Source: an uncultured Clostridia bacterium
Lineage (GTDB): Bacteria > Bacillota > Clostridia > Oscillospirales > Ruminococcaceae
Direction of reading: 5' to 3'
Assembly (NCBI GenBank): GCA_945931735.1
Contig: CAMEPN010000035.1
Coordinates: forward strand, 1 to 9,655
Length of the DNA stretch: 9,655 bases
The position numbers were made by a program, and so were the translations under genes. Positions within the stretch are counted from its first letter, which is position 1. The number at the start of each line of letters is the position of its first letter. Positions 1-6,665 of the stretch are shown piece by piece. A model generated the notes under the pieces. It was not told the origin of the DNA, made no database searches, and worked only from the letters and a program-made list of their open reading frames with translations.

Positions 1-117
1 GAATATATTGTCCCCGAACATCGTCACAGCCATTGTCATAATAAGGCACATGAAGTTTCCGAGAACGATATAGCCTATCCCTTTTAATGTGCAGATCCAA
101 AAGGAGGTTCTTTTCAT
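1..117 (-). CDS. Membrane protein, N-terminal fragment, cut by window edge
   Basis: An open frame starts with ATG at 117-115 and runs off the left edge after 39 codons, so only the N-terminus is visible. A good ribosome binding site (GGAAAGGA) lies about 5 bases upstream of the ATG, which supports the start. The peptide begins MKRTSFW and soon becomes hydrophobic, with a stretch from about residue 13 to 34 (GIGYIVLGNFMCLIMTMAV) that would fit a first membrane segment or an uncleaved signal anchor. The short basic start followed by this segment suggests the N-terminus stays inside. It is divergent from the gene at 208, with 90 bases between the starts. I do not recognise the family from so little sequence. 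That it is a real gene rests on the binding site, the open frame to the edge and the membrane-like composition. Confidence 0.55.
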   Translation of the reverse strand, partial: MKRTSFWICTLKGIGYIVLGNFMCLIMTMAVTMFGDNIF

Positions 118-207
118 TATTTTCCTTTCCGCCCGTATCAGTTTTTTCAGGCAGTAATATTTGATGATTTTCCGTGAACAATAACCGCAGAAAGTGAGGT
201 TTTTCTA

Positions 208-651
208 ATGAGTGATTTCAGGAACCGCCAAAGCGCGGAAATTCTCAACAGCGTTTACAAAAACGCCGAAATGGCGTATGAATCGACAGGCGAAATATTA
301 AAGCGCTGCCGAAACACACGCCTGTACAGCGAGCTTGCCGCCGAGCGCGAGCGCTATAAAAACGTCGCGCAGCAGACCGGCACGGAGCTTTCCCGCCGAG
401 GGGAAACGCCCAAGCACGTTTCCCCCTACGCAAAGACAATGGCTAAAATAGGCATAGCAATGAAAACCGCCAATAACCAAAGCAGCTCAAATCTCGCCAA
501 AATAATGGTTCGCGGCACAACTATGGGAATAATAGATATGCAGCGCGCCGTCAACCGCTCTCGCGCCGCCGAGCCGAGGATACGCGAGGAGTCCGAGGAG
601 CTTCTCCGCCGCGAGCAGGCGTTCTGCGACCACCTCAAAAGATACCTGTGA
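208..651 (+). CDS. Small helical protein, ferritin-like / DUF2383-type candidate
   Basis: This 147-residue protein has no signal peptide or membrane segment, so it is probably cytoplasmic. A GTGAGGT ribosome binding site lies upstream of the ATG at 208. The sequence is rich in Glu, Arg, Ala and Lys and reads as four amphipathic helices at roughly residues 3-33, 36-64, 89-117 and 119-146, joined by turns such as RRGETPKHVSP (63-73). The start, with a helix carrying YKNAEMAYESTGEI followed by a second helix with ELAAERERYKNVA, resembles four-helix-bundle proteins of the DUF2383 / ferritin-like group; that match is by eye only. The helices lack the regular EXXH pairs of a di-iron ferritin, so iron storage is not supported. 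It is convergent with the membrane-protein gene at 758-1549 and divergent from the fragment at 1-117, so it seems to be a single-gene unit. Function unknown. Confidence 0.75.
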   Translation: MSDFRNRQSAEILNSVYKNAEMAYESTGEILKRCRNTRLYSELAAERERYKNVAQQTGTELSRRGETPKHVSPYAKTMAKIGIAMKTANNQSSSNLAKIMVRGTTMGIIDMQRAVNRSRAAEPRIREESEELLRREQAFCDHLKRYL

Positions 652-757
652 GAACTCGCAGAGCACCTGTCGCCGAGCATATCCCTACCGATATAACAGG
701 CATTTCGGGCGCGCCGCCGTTTCCCTTTGCCGATAAGTCGGAGCGGATAATAAGGGG
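652..757. other. Convergent intergenic gap, no clear terminator
   Basis: This stretch separates two genes that end toward each other, so a two-way terminator would be expected. I see only weak pairing: a 4-bp stem CCGA/TCGG around 731-742 and a long-range CCTGT/ACAGG pair, neither followed by a T-tract. No open frame or other element is evident. Confidence 0.4.
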
Positions 758-1549
758 TTAATCCTCCGCCGTAGGGTTGACTACGTTTCCGTTTATAATG
801 TTGTCGAATACTATCTTCGCGCGCTCGCGCTGTTCCTGCGCGTCGGCGTCGTTCCCCGTCATGTTCTCGAAAACATCGCGGACGTATATCCCAAGCTCAT
901 CGGGGCATTCCGTCCAGCGGATATCCTCCTTGATGGCGGTCGTGTTGAGCTGAAGCCCGTATCCGTCGATGAACTCCGCGTCGGGATACTGCTCGGTGAA
1001 ATCGCCGAACATACTGAGGTCGACGCCTATCCTCTCCTCGAGGTAGTCGACCAGCCCCGCGTCGGCGACGTACAGCTGGCTGTCGCCCGTCAGCAGCTCC
1101 GACTGGAACTTCATGCCCTGCGCGTCGGAGTAGTCGCTCATGCCGCCGCCCGTGTACAGGTCGATATAGTTCACCCCGACGTGAACATAGCCGTTTTCGT
1201 CGAAATCGGGGCAGTATTTCTCGAGGGCTTCTTCCAGCTCGTCAAGGCGGGAATAAAGCCCGTAGTCCCCCGTTGTGTTTATAACGAGGACATAAAGGTC
1301 GTTCTTCTGCCGCGTCGCGGTCTGATATATCATATATGAGAGGAACGCCGCCGCTATCACAAGCACGATGATAATGACCTTGTAGTGATATAGAAAGTTC
1401 TCGACCTTCTTAATGCCGTGAAGCTCTACCTTGCCCTCGTAGCCTGTTTCGGGGATAATCTCGCTTTCCTCGATAAGTCCCTGCTTGAGCTTGAGCAGCT
1501 CGCGGTATTCCTGTATCTTCCGCTGTTCGTCGTCGTTTTTGTTTGCCAT
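758..1549 (-). CDS. Single-pass membrane protein of unknown function
   Basis: The protein has 263 residues and I do not recognise it. The ATG at 1549-1547 has a strong GGAGGG site 3-5 bases upstream. Three parts are visible. Residues 1-55 are a charged cytoplasmic segment, probably helical (DDEQRKIQEYRELLKLKQG). One membrane helix follows at about 58-76 (VIIIVLVIAAAFLSYMIYQ). Residues 80-263 are an acidic domain rich in Asp, Glu, Tyr and Gly. With no cleavable signal, the likely topology is N-inside, with the large domain outside the membrane. The outer domain contains a stretch LYVLVINTTGDYGLYSRLDELEEAL (85-109) and many aromatic residues but no catalytic motif I know. It is the last gene on the minus strand, 113 bases after lysS, with a hairpin between them, so it may be read from its own promoter. 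A cell-envelope assembly or sensing role would be a guess only. Confidence 0.8.
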   Translation of the reverse strand: MANKNDDEQRKIQEYRELLKLKQGLIEESEIIPETGYEGKVELHGIKKVENFLYHYKVIIIVLVIAAAFLSYMIYQTATRQKNDLYVLVINTTGDYGLYSRLDELEEALEKYCPDFDENGYVHVGVNYIDLYTGGGMSDYSDAQGMKFQSELLTGDSQLYVADAGLVDYLEERIGVDLSMFGDFTEQYPDAEFIDGYGLQLNTTAIKEDIRWTECPDELGIYVRDVFENMTGNDADAQEQRERAKIVFDNIINGNVVNPTAED

Positions 1550-1608
1550 GCTCCCTCCGATGCTCCCCGATTGTTTCCAAACGGGAAGAATATGCCCTAA
1601 AACTATTC

Positions 1609-1614
1609 ATTATA
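1609..1614 (-). promoter_or_regulatory. Possible -10 box for the membrane-protein gene
   Basis: A perfect TATAAT is read on the minus strand here, about 60 bases ahead of the start at 1549. No good -35 hexamer lies 16-18 bases upstream; that position falls in the hairpin at 1620-1643 (best hexamers GCCGTT or CCGTTT). The box may be fortuitous. Confidence 0.28.
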
Positions 1615-1619
1615 CCGTA

Positions 1620-1643
1620 AGAGCCGCCCGAAACGGCGGCTCT
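1620..1643 (-). terminator. Hairpin after lysS, weak terminator
   Basis: A 9-bp perfect stem (AGAGCCGCC paired with GGCGGCTCT) closes a 6-base loop 20 bases past the lysS stop codon. Its position directly behind lysS suggests a terminator or RNA-end stabiliser. On the minus strand the stem is followed by TTACGGTATAATG, which is not a proper T-tract, so termination would be partial or the hairpin may instead protect the 3' end of the message. Confidence 0.5.
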
Positions 1644-1662
1644 GTTGTTGGTGAGTGCGGTG

Positions 1663-3168
1663 TTATGCCTGCGGCTTCATCGTCGGGAAGAGCAGAACAT
1701 CTCTTATGCTCGGAGAATCGGTCAGCAGCATAACGAGCCTGTCGAAGCCGAAGCCTAGTCCCGCCGTCGGGGGCAGACCGTATTCCAGCGCGGTGAGGAA
1801 GTCCTCGTCCACCTGCGCGTCGTTTCCGCCCTGCGCACGCTTCGCGGCAACCTGCTTTACGAAGCGCTCGCGCTGGTCGAGCGGGTCGTTAAGCTCGGAG
1901 AACGCGTTTCCGAACTCCGTTCCGTTGATGAAATATTCAAAGCGCTCGGTGAAAGCGGGGAAATCGGGCTTTCTCTTTGCGAGCGGGGAATTTTCCACGG
2001 GATAATCGTAAATAATCGTCGGCTGGATAAGCTTGTCCTCTACGAACGCCTCGAAGAACGCGATGAGAACGTGACCCTTTGTGGAGTTCTCGTCAAGCTC
2101 CTCCTCGACATGGTGCTCCTTTGCGCAGGCGCGCGCCGCCGCGTCGTCCGCCCAGTCGTTGTAGTCAACGCCCGCGTACTTCTTTACGGCTTCTATCATG
2201 GTAAGGCGCTCCCACGGCTTGCCGACTGCGATCTCCTTTCCCTGATAGGAAACGGTATCGGTGCCGCAGACATTGAGCGTAACGGTGCGGTAGAGATCCT
2301 CGATGAGGTCCATCATCTCGAAATAGTTCATGTACGCCTGATACATCTCGATAGAGGTGAATTCGGGGTTGTGAGTTGCGTCCATGCCCTCGTTGCGGAA
2401 AATGCGACCTACCTCATAAACCTTGTCGAAGCCGCCGACGATAAGGCGCTTTAAGTACAGCTCGGTTTCTATACGCATATACATATCGATATCGAGCGCG
2501 TTGTGGTGGGTCTTGAACGGACGCGCCGCCGCGCCTATCTCCAGCGGGAGAAGCACGGGCGTATCCACCTCGACATAGCCGTGGCCGTCGAGGAAGGCTC
2601 TTATCTCGCGCAGTATCTTGGAGCGCTTGATGAATGTGTCCTTGACCTCGGGGTTTGCGATGAGGTCGAGATAGCGCTTTCTGTACCGCTCCTCCTTGTC
2701 CTTAAGACCGTGCCACTTTTCGGGCAGGGGCAGGAGCGACTTGGACAAGAGCGTTATCTCCTCGGCATGGACGGAAATTTCGCCCATTTTCGTGCGGAAA
2801 ACCTTGCCCTTAACGCCGACGATATCGCCGATGTCCCACTTCTTAAATTCGGGGTATACGTCCTCGCCGACGTCGTTCATTCTTACATAGACCTGCATTC
2901 TGTCGGACGCGTCGCGGACGTCGATAAAGCTCGCCTTGCCCATGATGCGGCGGGTCATCATTCTTCCCGCGATAACGACGTCTTGGTTTTCAAGCTCGTC
3001 GAATCTTTCGCGTATCTCGCTGTTATATATCGTTACGGGGTACTTGGTTATGGTATAGGGGTCCTTGCCTGCCGCCTTGAGCGCCGCGAGCTTTTCAAGC
3101 CTTACTCGGTGCTGCTCGTCAAGCTCCTCGGCGGTAAGCTCCTTTACCTCTTCGTTCTCGTTTGCCAT
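1663..3168 (-). CDS. lysS: Lysyl-tRNA synthetase, class II
   Basis: This enzyme joins lysine to tRNA-Lys in the cytoplasm using ATP. At 501 residues it has the usual family length. The N-terminal OB-fold anticodon-binding domain covers about residues 62-145 (VVIAGRMMTRRIMGKASF). The class II catalytic core follows: EERYRKRYLDLI (159-170), ARPFKTHHNALD (215-226), motif 2 around YEVGRIFRNEGMDATHNPEF (251-270), and motif 3 GLGFGFDRLVMLL (470-482) ending in RDVLLFPTMKP. The motif 2 arginine R255 and motif 3 arginine R477 are present. One small variation is EIGAAARPF where many LysRS have PGGA(T/A)ARPF. The gene starts 3 bases after greA ends; its GAGGAA ribosome site lies inside the end of greA, so the two are probably co-translated. 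No T-box leader is seen. Confidence 0.97.
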   Translation of the reverse strand: MANENEEVKELTAEELDEQHRVRLEKLAALKAAGKDPYTITKYPVTIYNSEIRERFDELENQDVVIAGRMMTRRIMGKASFIDVRDASDRMQVYVRMNDVGEDVYPEFKKWDIGDIVGVKGKVFRTKMGEISVHAEEITLLSKSLLPLPEKWHGLKDKEERYRKRYLDLIANPEVKDTFIKRSKILREIRAFLDGHGYVEVDTPVLLPLEIGAAARPFKTHHNALDIDMYMRIETELYLKRLIVGGFDKVYEVGRIFRNEGMDATHNPEFTSIEMYQAYMNYFEMMDLIEDLYRTVTLNVCGTDTVSYQGKEIAVGKPWERLTMIEAVKKYAGVDYNDWADDAAARACAKEHHVEEELDENSTKGHVLIAFFEAFVEDKLIQPTIIYDYPVENSPLAKRKPDFPAFTERFEYFINGTEFGNAFSELNDPLDQRERFVKQVAAKRAQGGNDAQVDEDFLTALEYGLPPTAGLGFGFDRLVMLLTDSPSIRDVLLFPTMKPQA

Positions 3169-3171
3169 GTG

Positions 3172-3660
3172 TTATTCCTCGTCTTCCTTTCTGATTTCCA
3201 GTATCTTAAAGCTGATAACGCCCGAGGGAGTTTCAACGTCTACCACTTCGCCGACCTTGTGACCGGATATTGCCGCGCCGATAGGGGACTCGTCGGACAT
3301 TTTGCCGGTGTTAATGTCCGCTTCCTTTGTGCCGACCATCTTAAATTCCATTTCCTCGTCCATTTCCACGTCGAGTATCTTGACAGTCGTACCGATACCG
3401 ACCTTTTCAGTGGATATCTCGTCGTCATCGATGACCTGTGCGTGAGCGAGAGTCGCCTCGATCTCCGCGATGCGGGACTCGATTATACCCTGCTCGTTCT
3501 TAGCTTCGTCGTATTCGCTGTTCTCGGAGAGGTCGCCGAAAGAGAGCGCGACCTTGATCTTCTCCGCGACTTCGCGGCGGCGTACCGATTTTAATTCATT
3601 AAGCTCGTCCTTGAGCTTTGCTTCACCTTTTTTGGTTAATACTGTGATAGGCTTGTTCAT
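3172..3660 (-). CDS. greA: Transcript cleavage factor GreA
   Basis: GreA enters the secondary channel of RNA polymerase and stimulates cleavage of back-tracked transcripts, which restarts paused elongation. The 162 residues match the family length (about 157-160). Residues 1-75 form the N-terminal coiled coil with the tip motif GDLSENSEYDEAK (42-54); D43 and E46 correspond to the acidic pair at the coiled-coil tip of E. coli GreA (D41, E44), so cleavage activity should be intact. The C-terminal FKBP-like domain contains SPIGAAISGHKVGEVV (125-140) and ends in FKILEIRKEDEE. The ATG at 3660-3658 has a strong GGAGG site about 9 bases upstream. It lies 58 bases after the S41 protease gene and 3 bases before lysS. 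The greA-lysS order is known from other Firmicutes. Confidence 0.97.
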   Translation of the reverse strand: MNKPITVLTKKGEAKLKDELNELKSVRRREVAEKIKVALSFGDLSENSEYDEAKNEQGIIESRIAEIEATLAHAQVIDDDEISTEKVGIGTTVKILDVEMDEEMEFKMVGTKEADINTGKMSDESPIGAAISGHKVGEVVDVETPSGVISFKILEIRKEDEE

Positions 3661-3685
3661 TAGCTGTTTCCTCCAATAATATATT

Positions 3686-3700
3686 AACGGATGAACCGTT
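3686..3700 (-). other. Small hairpin between protease gene and greA
   Basis: A 5-bp stem (AACGG with CCGTT, 5-base loop) sits in the 58-base gap ahead of greA. Read on the minus strand it is followed by AATATATTATT rather than a T-tract, so it is at best a weak pause or processing site. The A/T-rich stretch after it could supply a -10 box for greA, but I find no matching -35. Confidence 0.25.
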
Positions 3701-3718
3701 TCTTTAGTTTTTTCGGGG

Positions 3719-4921
3719 TCATTCCGCCGCCGCTGCGGTGGGTGTGAGCACCTCTATTGCCTTTTGGAGCTGCGTATCCGCGTCATGCGTGAGGTTTTCG
3801 GGGAGAGTTCCCGCGGCAAGCTCGGCAACATAATCGGGTTTAAGCCCTACGCCGTCGTAGCTCTCGGATTTTGCAGGGATTATCTTTGCGGTGGAAATGG
3901 TTATCGCGCTGCCGTCGGAAAATTCGTATGTGTTCTGGATAACTCCCTTTCCGTAGGTCTGCGCGCCGATAAGCACCGCGCCGCATTCATCTCGCAGAGC
4001 GGCTGCGAAAAGCTCCGCCGCCGAAGCCGTTCCGCCGTCGACAAGCACCGCCATGGGTATTTCGAGGCATTCGTCGGAGTCGGTTTCGATAAGGGGCTTT
4101 CGGCTCCCGTCGGCGTATTCCGCGGAAGCTATCGTCGCCGTGGGGATAAACCGGTTAAGAATAGGCTTTAGCGCGCTTACCAGCCCGCCGCCGTTCTGCC
4201 TTACGTCAAGTATAAGCGCCTTTGCGCCGTCGTCGGTGAGCTTTGTCAGCGCTTCAGCGAACTGCTCGGAGGTTTTCGAGTTGAACGAGGTTATCGAAAT
4301 GTAGCCGATATTACCCTCGAGCATTTCTCCCGTGACAGACTCGATCTCAAGCTGCTGCCTTATGAGGTTTACGGAGATTTCCTCGCCGTCGCGGAGAAGC
4401 TTAAGCGCGACCCTTGTTCCGACCTCGCCCGAGAGCCTGTCGGCTGCCGTTCCGCTTTCCATGGAGAGAAGGCTCTTGCCGGCTATTTCGGTGATAACAT
4501 CGCCGGTTTTAACGCCGTTAAGCTCGGCGGAGCCGCCTTTATATACGGTGGTTATGCGGAGGTATCCGCTTCCGTCCTCCTCGGCTTCTATTCCCGCGCC
4601 GCTTATTACGCCGCTCGTTGTCTGCTGAAGCTCGTAATAGGAGGAAGCGCCCATATACGACGCGTATTTATCGCCGATACCGACGACGTAGCCGTTTATT
4701 ATTGCCTGCTCGAGTGCGTCGTCGTTAAGCTCGCCGATGTAGTTGTTCCTCACCGTAACGTCCATTTCCCGCAGCTTGGCGTAGACGCCCTCGTATTTTT
4801 CCGAGCTGCTTATCTTGGAGTTGTAAATGTTGAGCGACACCGTCCACGTCAGCACGAACGTGATGGCGCAGCCGATGGCGACAAGGCTTATCGCAACTCC
4901 GAGAGATACTTTTTTGTTCAA
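3719..4921 (-). CDS. S41 C-terminal processing protease with PDZ domain
   Basis: This 400-residue serine protease belongs to the CtpA/CtpB/Prc family, which cuts exported proteins near their C-termini outside the membrane. Residues 7-30 are a signal anchor. A PDZ domain spans about 95-185, with its peptide-binding loop near SGAGIE (107-112) and PGDV-like VKTGDVITEI (137-146). The S41 catalytic domain follows: LDVRQNGGG (238-246), VLVDGGTASAAELFAAAL (292-309) and QTYGKGVIQ (321-329). The catalytic Ser is S300, Lys K325 and Gln Q329; the 25- and 4-residue spacings equal those in E. coli Prc (S452, K477, Q481) and B. subtilis CtpB, so it should be active. The start is TTG at 4921-4919, chosen because AAAGGAG lies 7 bases upstream and no ATG fits. 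It follows ftsX by 33 bases, probably in one operon. Substrate unknown. Confidence 0.95.
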   Translation of the reverse strand: MNKKVSLGVAISLVAIGCAITFVLTWTVSLNIYNSKISSSEKYEGVYAKLREMDVTVRNNYIGELNDDALEQAIINGYVVGIGDKYASYMGASSYYELQQTTSGVISGAGIEAEEDGSGYLRITTVYKGGSAELNGVKTGDVITEIAGKSLLSMESGTAADRLSGEVGTRVALKLLRDGEEISVNLIRQQLEIESVTGEMLEGNIGYISITSFNSKTSEQFAEALTKLTDDGAKALILDVRQNGGGLVSALKPILNRFIPTATIASAEYADGSRKPLIETDSDECLEIPMAVLVDGGTASAAELFAAALRDECGAVLIGAQTYGKGVIQNTYEFSDGSAITISTAKIIPAKSESYDGVGLKPDYVAELAAGTLPENLTHDADTQLQKAIEVLTPTAAAAE

Positions 4922-4954
4922 ACAAATGCTCCTTTCAAAGCTTGGGGAGTATTA

Positions 4955-5857
4955 TCACACTTTAAGATACTTCCCCATGCTTATGACCGTGCCGACCGCG
5001 CCGAGAAGCGCGCCTGCGGCGCAGTTTATTGCAAGAAGCGGCCAGATTATATCCGAGAACGGGATAAGTCCGTAAAGGCCGAACATCTGCCACAGGGAAA
5101 GATTATCGCCGAACAGCGCGAATATCGAGTCATAGATGACCCATGTAAGCCCCCACGCTCCCGCTCCCGCGAGAATGCCTATGAACATACCCTCGACGAA
5201 GAACGGCAGCTTTATGAAGCCGTTGGTCGCGCCGACGTATTTCATGATGGATATTTCGTTCCTGCGGGCGAAAACGCTGGTGCGAATAGTGTTGGAAACT
5301 ATAACAATGCTGACAACTATAAGCGTCGCGAGCACCGCGGCGGTTATGCCCGTGACGGTATTCCTGATGTTCACGAGCGCGCCCGCAAATTCATACGGCG
5401 CTTTTACCTGCTCAACTCCCTCTATACCCGATATTACATCAACGGTGTAACGGATCTTTGACAGATCTGTGACGCGCGCGAGAAATGTTTCGGGCATGGG
5501 GTTTTCTTCAAGGTAGTCGAGAAGCTCGGAGTATTCCTGCATATCCTCGCGGAAATCATCGAGCGCGTCCTCCTTGGAGTAGTATTTTACGTCGGTGAGA
5601 TCTCTGTTGTTCTCGAGGACGTCTTTAATATGCGCGACCTGTGCGTCGGTAGCGCCCTCTTTTACATAAATGGTAAGCTCGTTGGTATCCTCGATGTTGC
5701 TCATAACGATATTCACGTTAAGAATGAACAGCACCGCGCAGCTTACCTGAAGCAGGCTCACCAACAGTATCGAAAAGCTTGCGAAGGACATTACGATGTT
5801 CTTCCAGACGGAGGAAATGCCCTTTTTTATCAGATAGGTAACATTACTCGTCTTCAT
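4955..5857 (-). CDS. ftsX: Cell-division ABC transporter permease FtsX
   Basis: FtsX is the membrane subunit of the FtsEX complex, which passes ATP-driven movement from FtsE to peptidoglycan hydrolases outside the cell. The 300 residues are the usual length. Four membrane helices fit at about 22-48, 168-190, 217-240 and 270-293. The extracellular domain between helices 1 and 2 (about 50-165) contains ELTIYVKEGATDAQV, YYSKEDALDDF and NPMPETFLARV, all typical of FtsX. The cytoplasmic loop after helix 2 carries RRNEISIMKYVGAT (198-211), the conserved segment that contacts FtsE. The ATG at 5857-5855 is preceded by GGAGG at 5-base spacing, inside the end of ftsE; the two reading frames overlap by 14 bases, which suggests translational coupling. 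Confidence 0.97.
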   Translation of the reverse strand: MKTSNVTYLIKKGISSVWKNIVMSFASFSILLVSLLQVSCAVLFILNVNIVMSNIEDTNELTIYVKEGATDAQVAHIKDVLENNRDLTDVKYYSKEDALDDFREDMQEYSELLDYLEENPMPETFLARVTDLSKIRYTVDVISGIEGVEQVKAPYEFAGALVNIRNTVTGITAAVLATLIVVSIVIVSNTIRTSVFARRNEISIMKYVGATNGFIKLPFFVEGMFIGILAGAGAWGLTWVIYDSIFALFGDNLSLWQMFGLYGLIPFSDIIWPLLAINCAAGALLGAVGTVISMGKYLKV

Positions 5858-6530
5858 CTTGACCTCCGATATTCTCGTCGAACGTGATGGAGCCGTTCTC
5901 GATATTGATTATCCTGCCGCCGAAGTAGCGGACAAGGTTGTGCTCATGTGTTATCATTACGACGGTGGTGCCGCAGCGGTTTATTTCCTTAAGCAGCTCG
6001 ACAAGCTCATAGGAGCGCTTCGGGTCGAGGTTTCCGGTCGGCTCGTCGACGATAAGCAGACCCGGGTCGTTCGCGAGGGCGCGGGCTATTGCGACGCGCT
6101 GCTGCTCGCCGCCGGAAAGCTCCTTTGTCTTGCTGCGCGCTTTATGCCCAAGCTCGACAAGGTTCAGCACATACGGTACGCGCTGGCGTATATATTTGTT
6201 AGACTGGTCTGCGATGCGGAGGACGAACGAAACGTTCTCGTACACCGTGTAGTCCTGTATAAGGCGGAATTCCTGAAACACGACTCCGATCGAGCGGCGG
6301 AATTTCGCTATTTTGTTGCCCTTGAGCTTGGAGAGGTTATAGCCGTTTACGAAAACGCGCCCCGTTGACGGGATTATCTCGCGCATCATCAGCTTCATCA
6401 GCGTGGACTTGCCCGCGCCGCTCTCTCCTACAATAAATACAAATTCCCCGTCGTTTATTCTCAGGTTTACATCTTTAAGTGCGTCCACACCGCTTGAATA
6501 GTGGACGTTGACATTTTTAAGCTCTACCAT
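5844..6530 (-). CDS. ftsE: Cell-division ATP-binding protein FtsE
   Basis: FtsE is the cytoplasmic ATPase of the FtsEX complex. The 228 residues show all ABC motifs: Walker [10 protein letters not shown] (35-43), Q-loop Q86 in VVFQEFRL, signature LSGGEQQ (138-144), Walker B LLIVDEP (158-164, with E163 as the catalytic glutamate), D-loop GNLD (166-169) and the switch histidine H195 in MITHEH. The phrase [16 protein letters not shown] is characteristic of FtsE rather than of other small ABC ATPases. The ATG at 6530-6528 has a GGGAGAG site 5 bases upstream. It heads a run with ftsX and the S41 protease gene. The C-terminal tail is acidic (GGQDEDE). Its 135-base upstream gap contains two hairpins and a weak promoter candidate. 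Confidence 0.97.
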   Translation of the reverse strand: MVELKNVNVHYSSGVDALKDVNLRINDGEFVFIVGESGAGKSTLMKLMMREIIPSTGRVFVNGYNLSKLKGNKIAKFRRSIGVVFQEFRLIQDYTVYENVSFVLRIADQSNKYIRQRVPYVLNLVELGHKARSKTKELSGGEQQRVAIARALANDPGLLIVDEPTGNLDPKRSYELVELLKEINRCGTTVVMITHEHNLVRYFGGRIINIENGSITFDENIGGQDEDE

Positions 6531-6549
6531 TGTTCTCTCCCTGAAAATC

Positions 6550-6566
6550 GGGCAGCCTCGCCGCCC
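6550..6566 (-). other. Leader hairpin just upstream of ftsE
   Basis: On the minus-strand RNA, GGGCGGC pairs with GCUGCCC across a 3-base GAG loop, 7 bp including one G-U pair. It is followed by GAUUUUC and then the ftsE ribosome site within about 12 bases. It may be a leaky terminator of the upstream unit or a structure that tunes ftsE translation. On the plus strand the same pair has an A-C mismatch, which argues that the minus-strand RNA is the relevant one. Confidence 0.4.
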
Positions 6567-6599
6567 AAAACAATTTTATTTTTCCCCTTTTTATCCCAT

Positions 6600-6627
6600 A
6601 TATTAACTGTTTAATTGAGCAAGGCAA
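6600..6627 (-). promoter_or_regulatory. Weak promoter candidate for ftsE
   Basis: TTGCCT (6627-6622) and TAATAT (6605-6600) are spaced by 16 bases on the minus strand, each matching 4 of 6 consensus positions. The -10 lies 70 bases from the ftsE start. The -35 falls in the arm of the hairpin at 6621-6657. The match is weak and could be chance in A/T-rich sequence. Confidence 0.25.
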
Positions 6628-6657
6628 CGCCGCACAGAGCCTGCGCGGTATTGCCTT
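6621..6657 (-). terminator. Long hairpin after the regulator gene
   Basis: Arms 6621-6633 and 6645-6657 pair over 13 positions with one mismatch and one G-T pair, around an 11-base loop. It begins 9 bases past the stop codon of the regulator, which is where a terminator is expected, so it may separate that gene from ftsE. However, no T-tract follows on the minus strand, and on the plus strand only four T residues are present. It could therefore be an RNA-stabilising structure or a dispersed palindromic repeat instead of a true terminator. Confidence 0.55.
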
Positions 6658-6665
6658 TTAATGTA

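Noticed and set aside
2503..3594. Plus-strand open frame of 363 codons
   Set aside because: It lies antisense across lysS and greA, both of which have clear family motifs, ribosome sites and intact frames. The translation is rich in Val, Leu, Asp and Arg as expected for a reverse-strand shadow of biased codons.
4725..4925. Alternative minus-strand start TTG at 4925 ahead of the S41 protease
   Set aside because: It is in a different frame from the protease and has no domain content. The TTG at 4921 gives a proper signal anchor and correct spacing to AAAGGAG.
5859..6368. Plus-strand open frame of 169 codons
   Set aside because: It is antisense to ftsE, which has every ABC ATPase motif in place.
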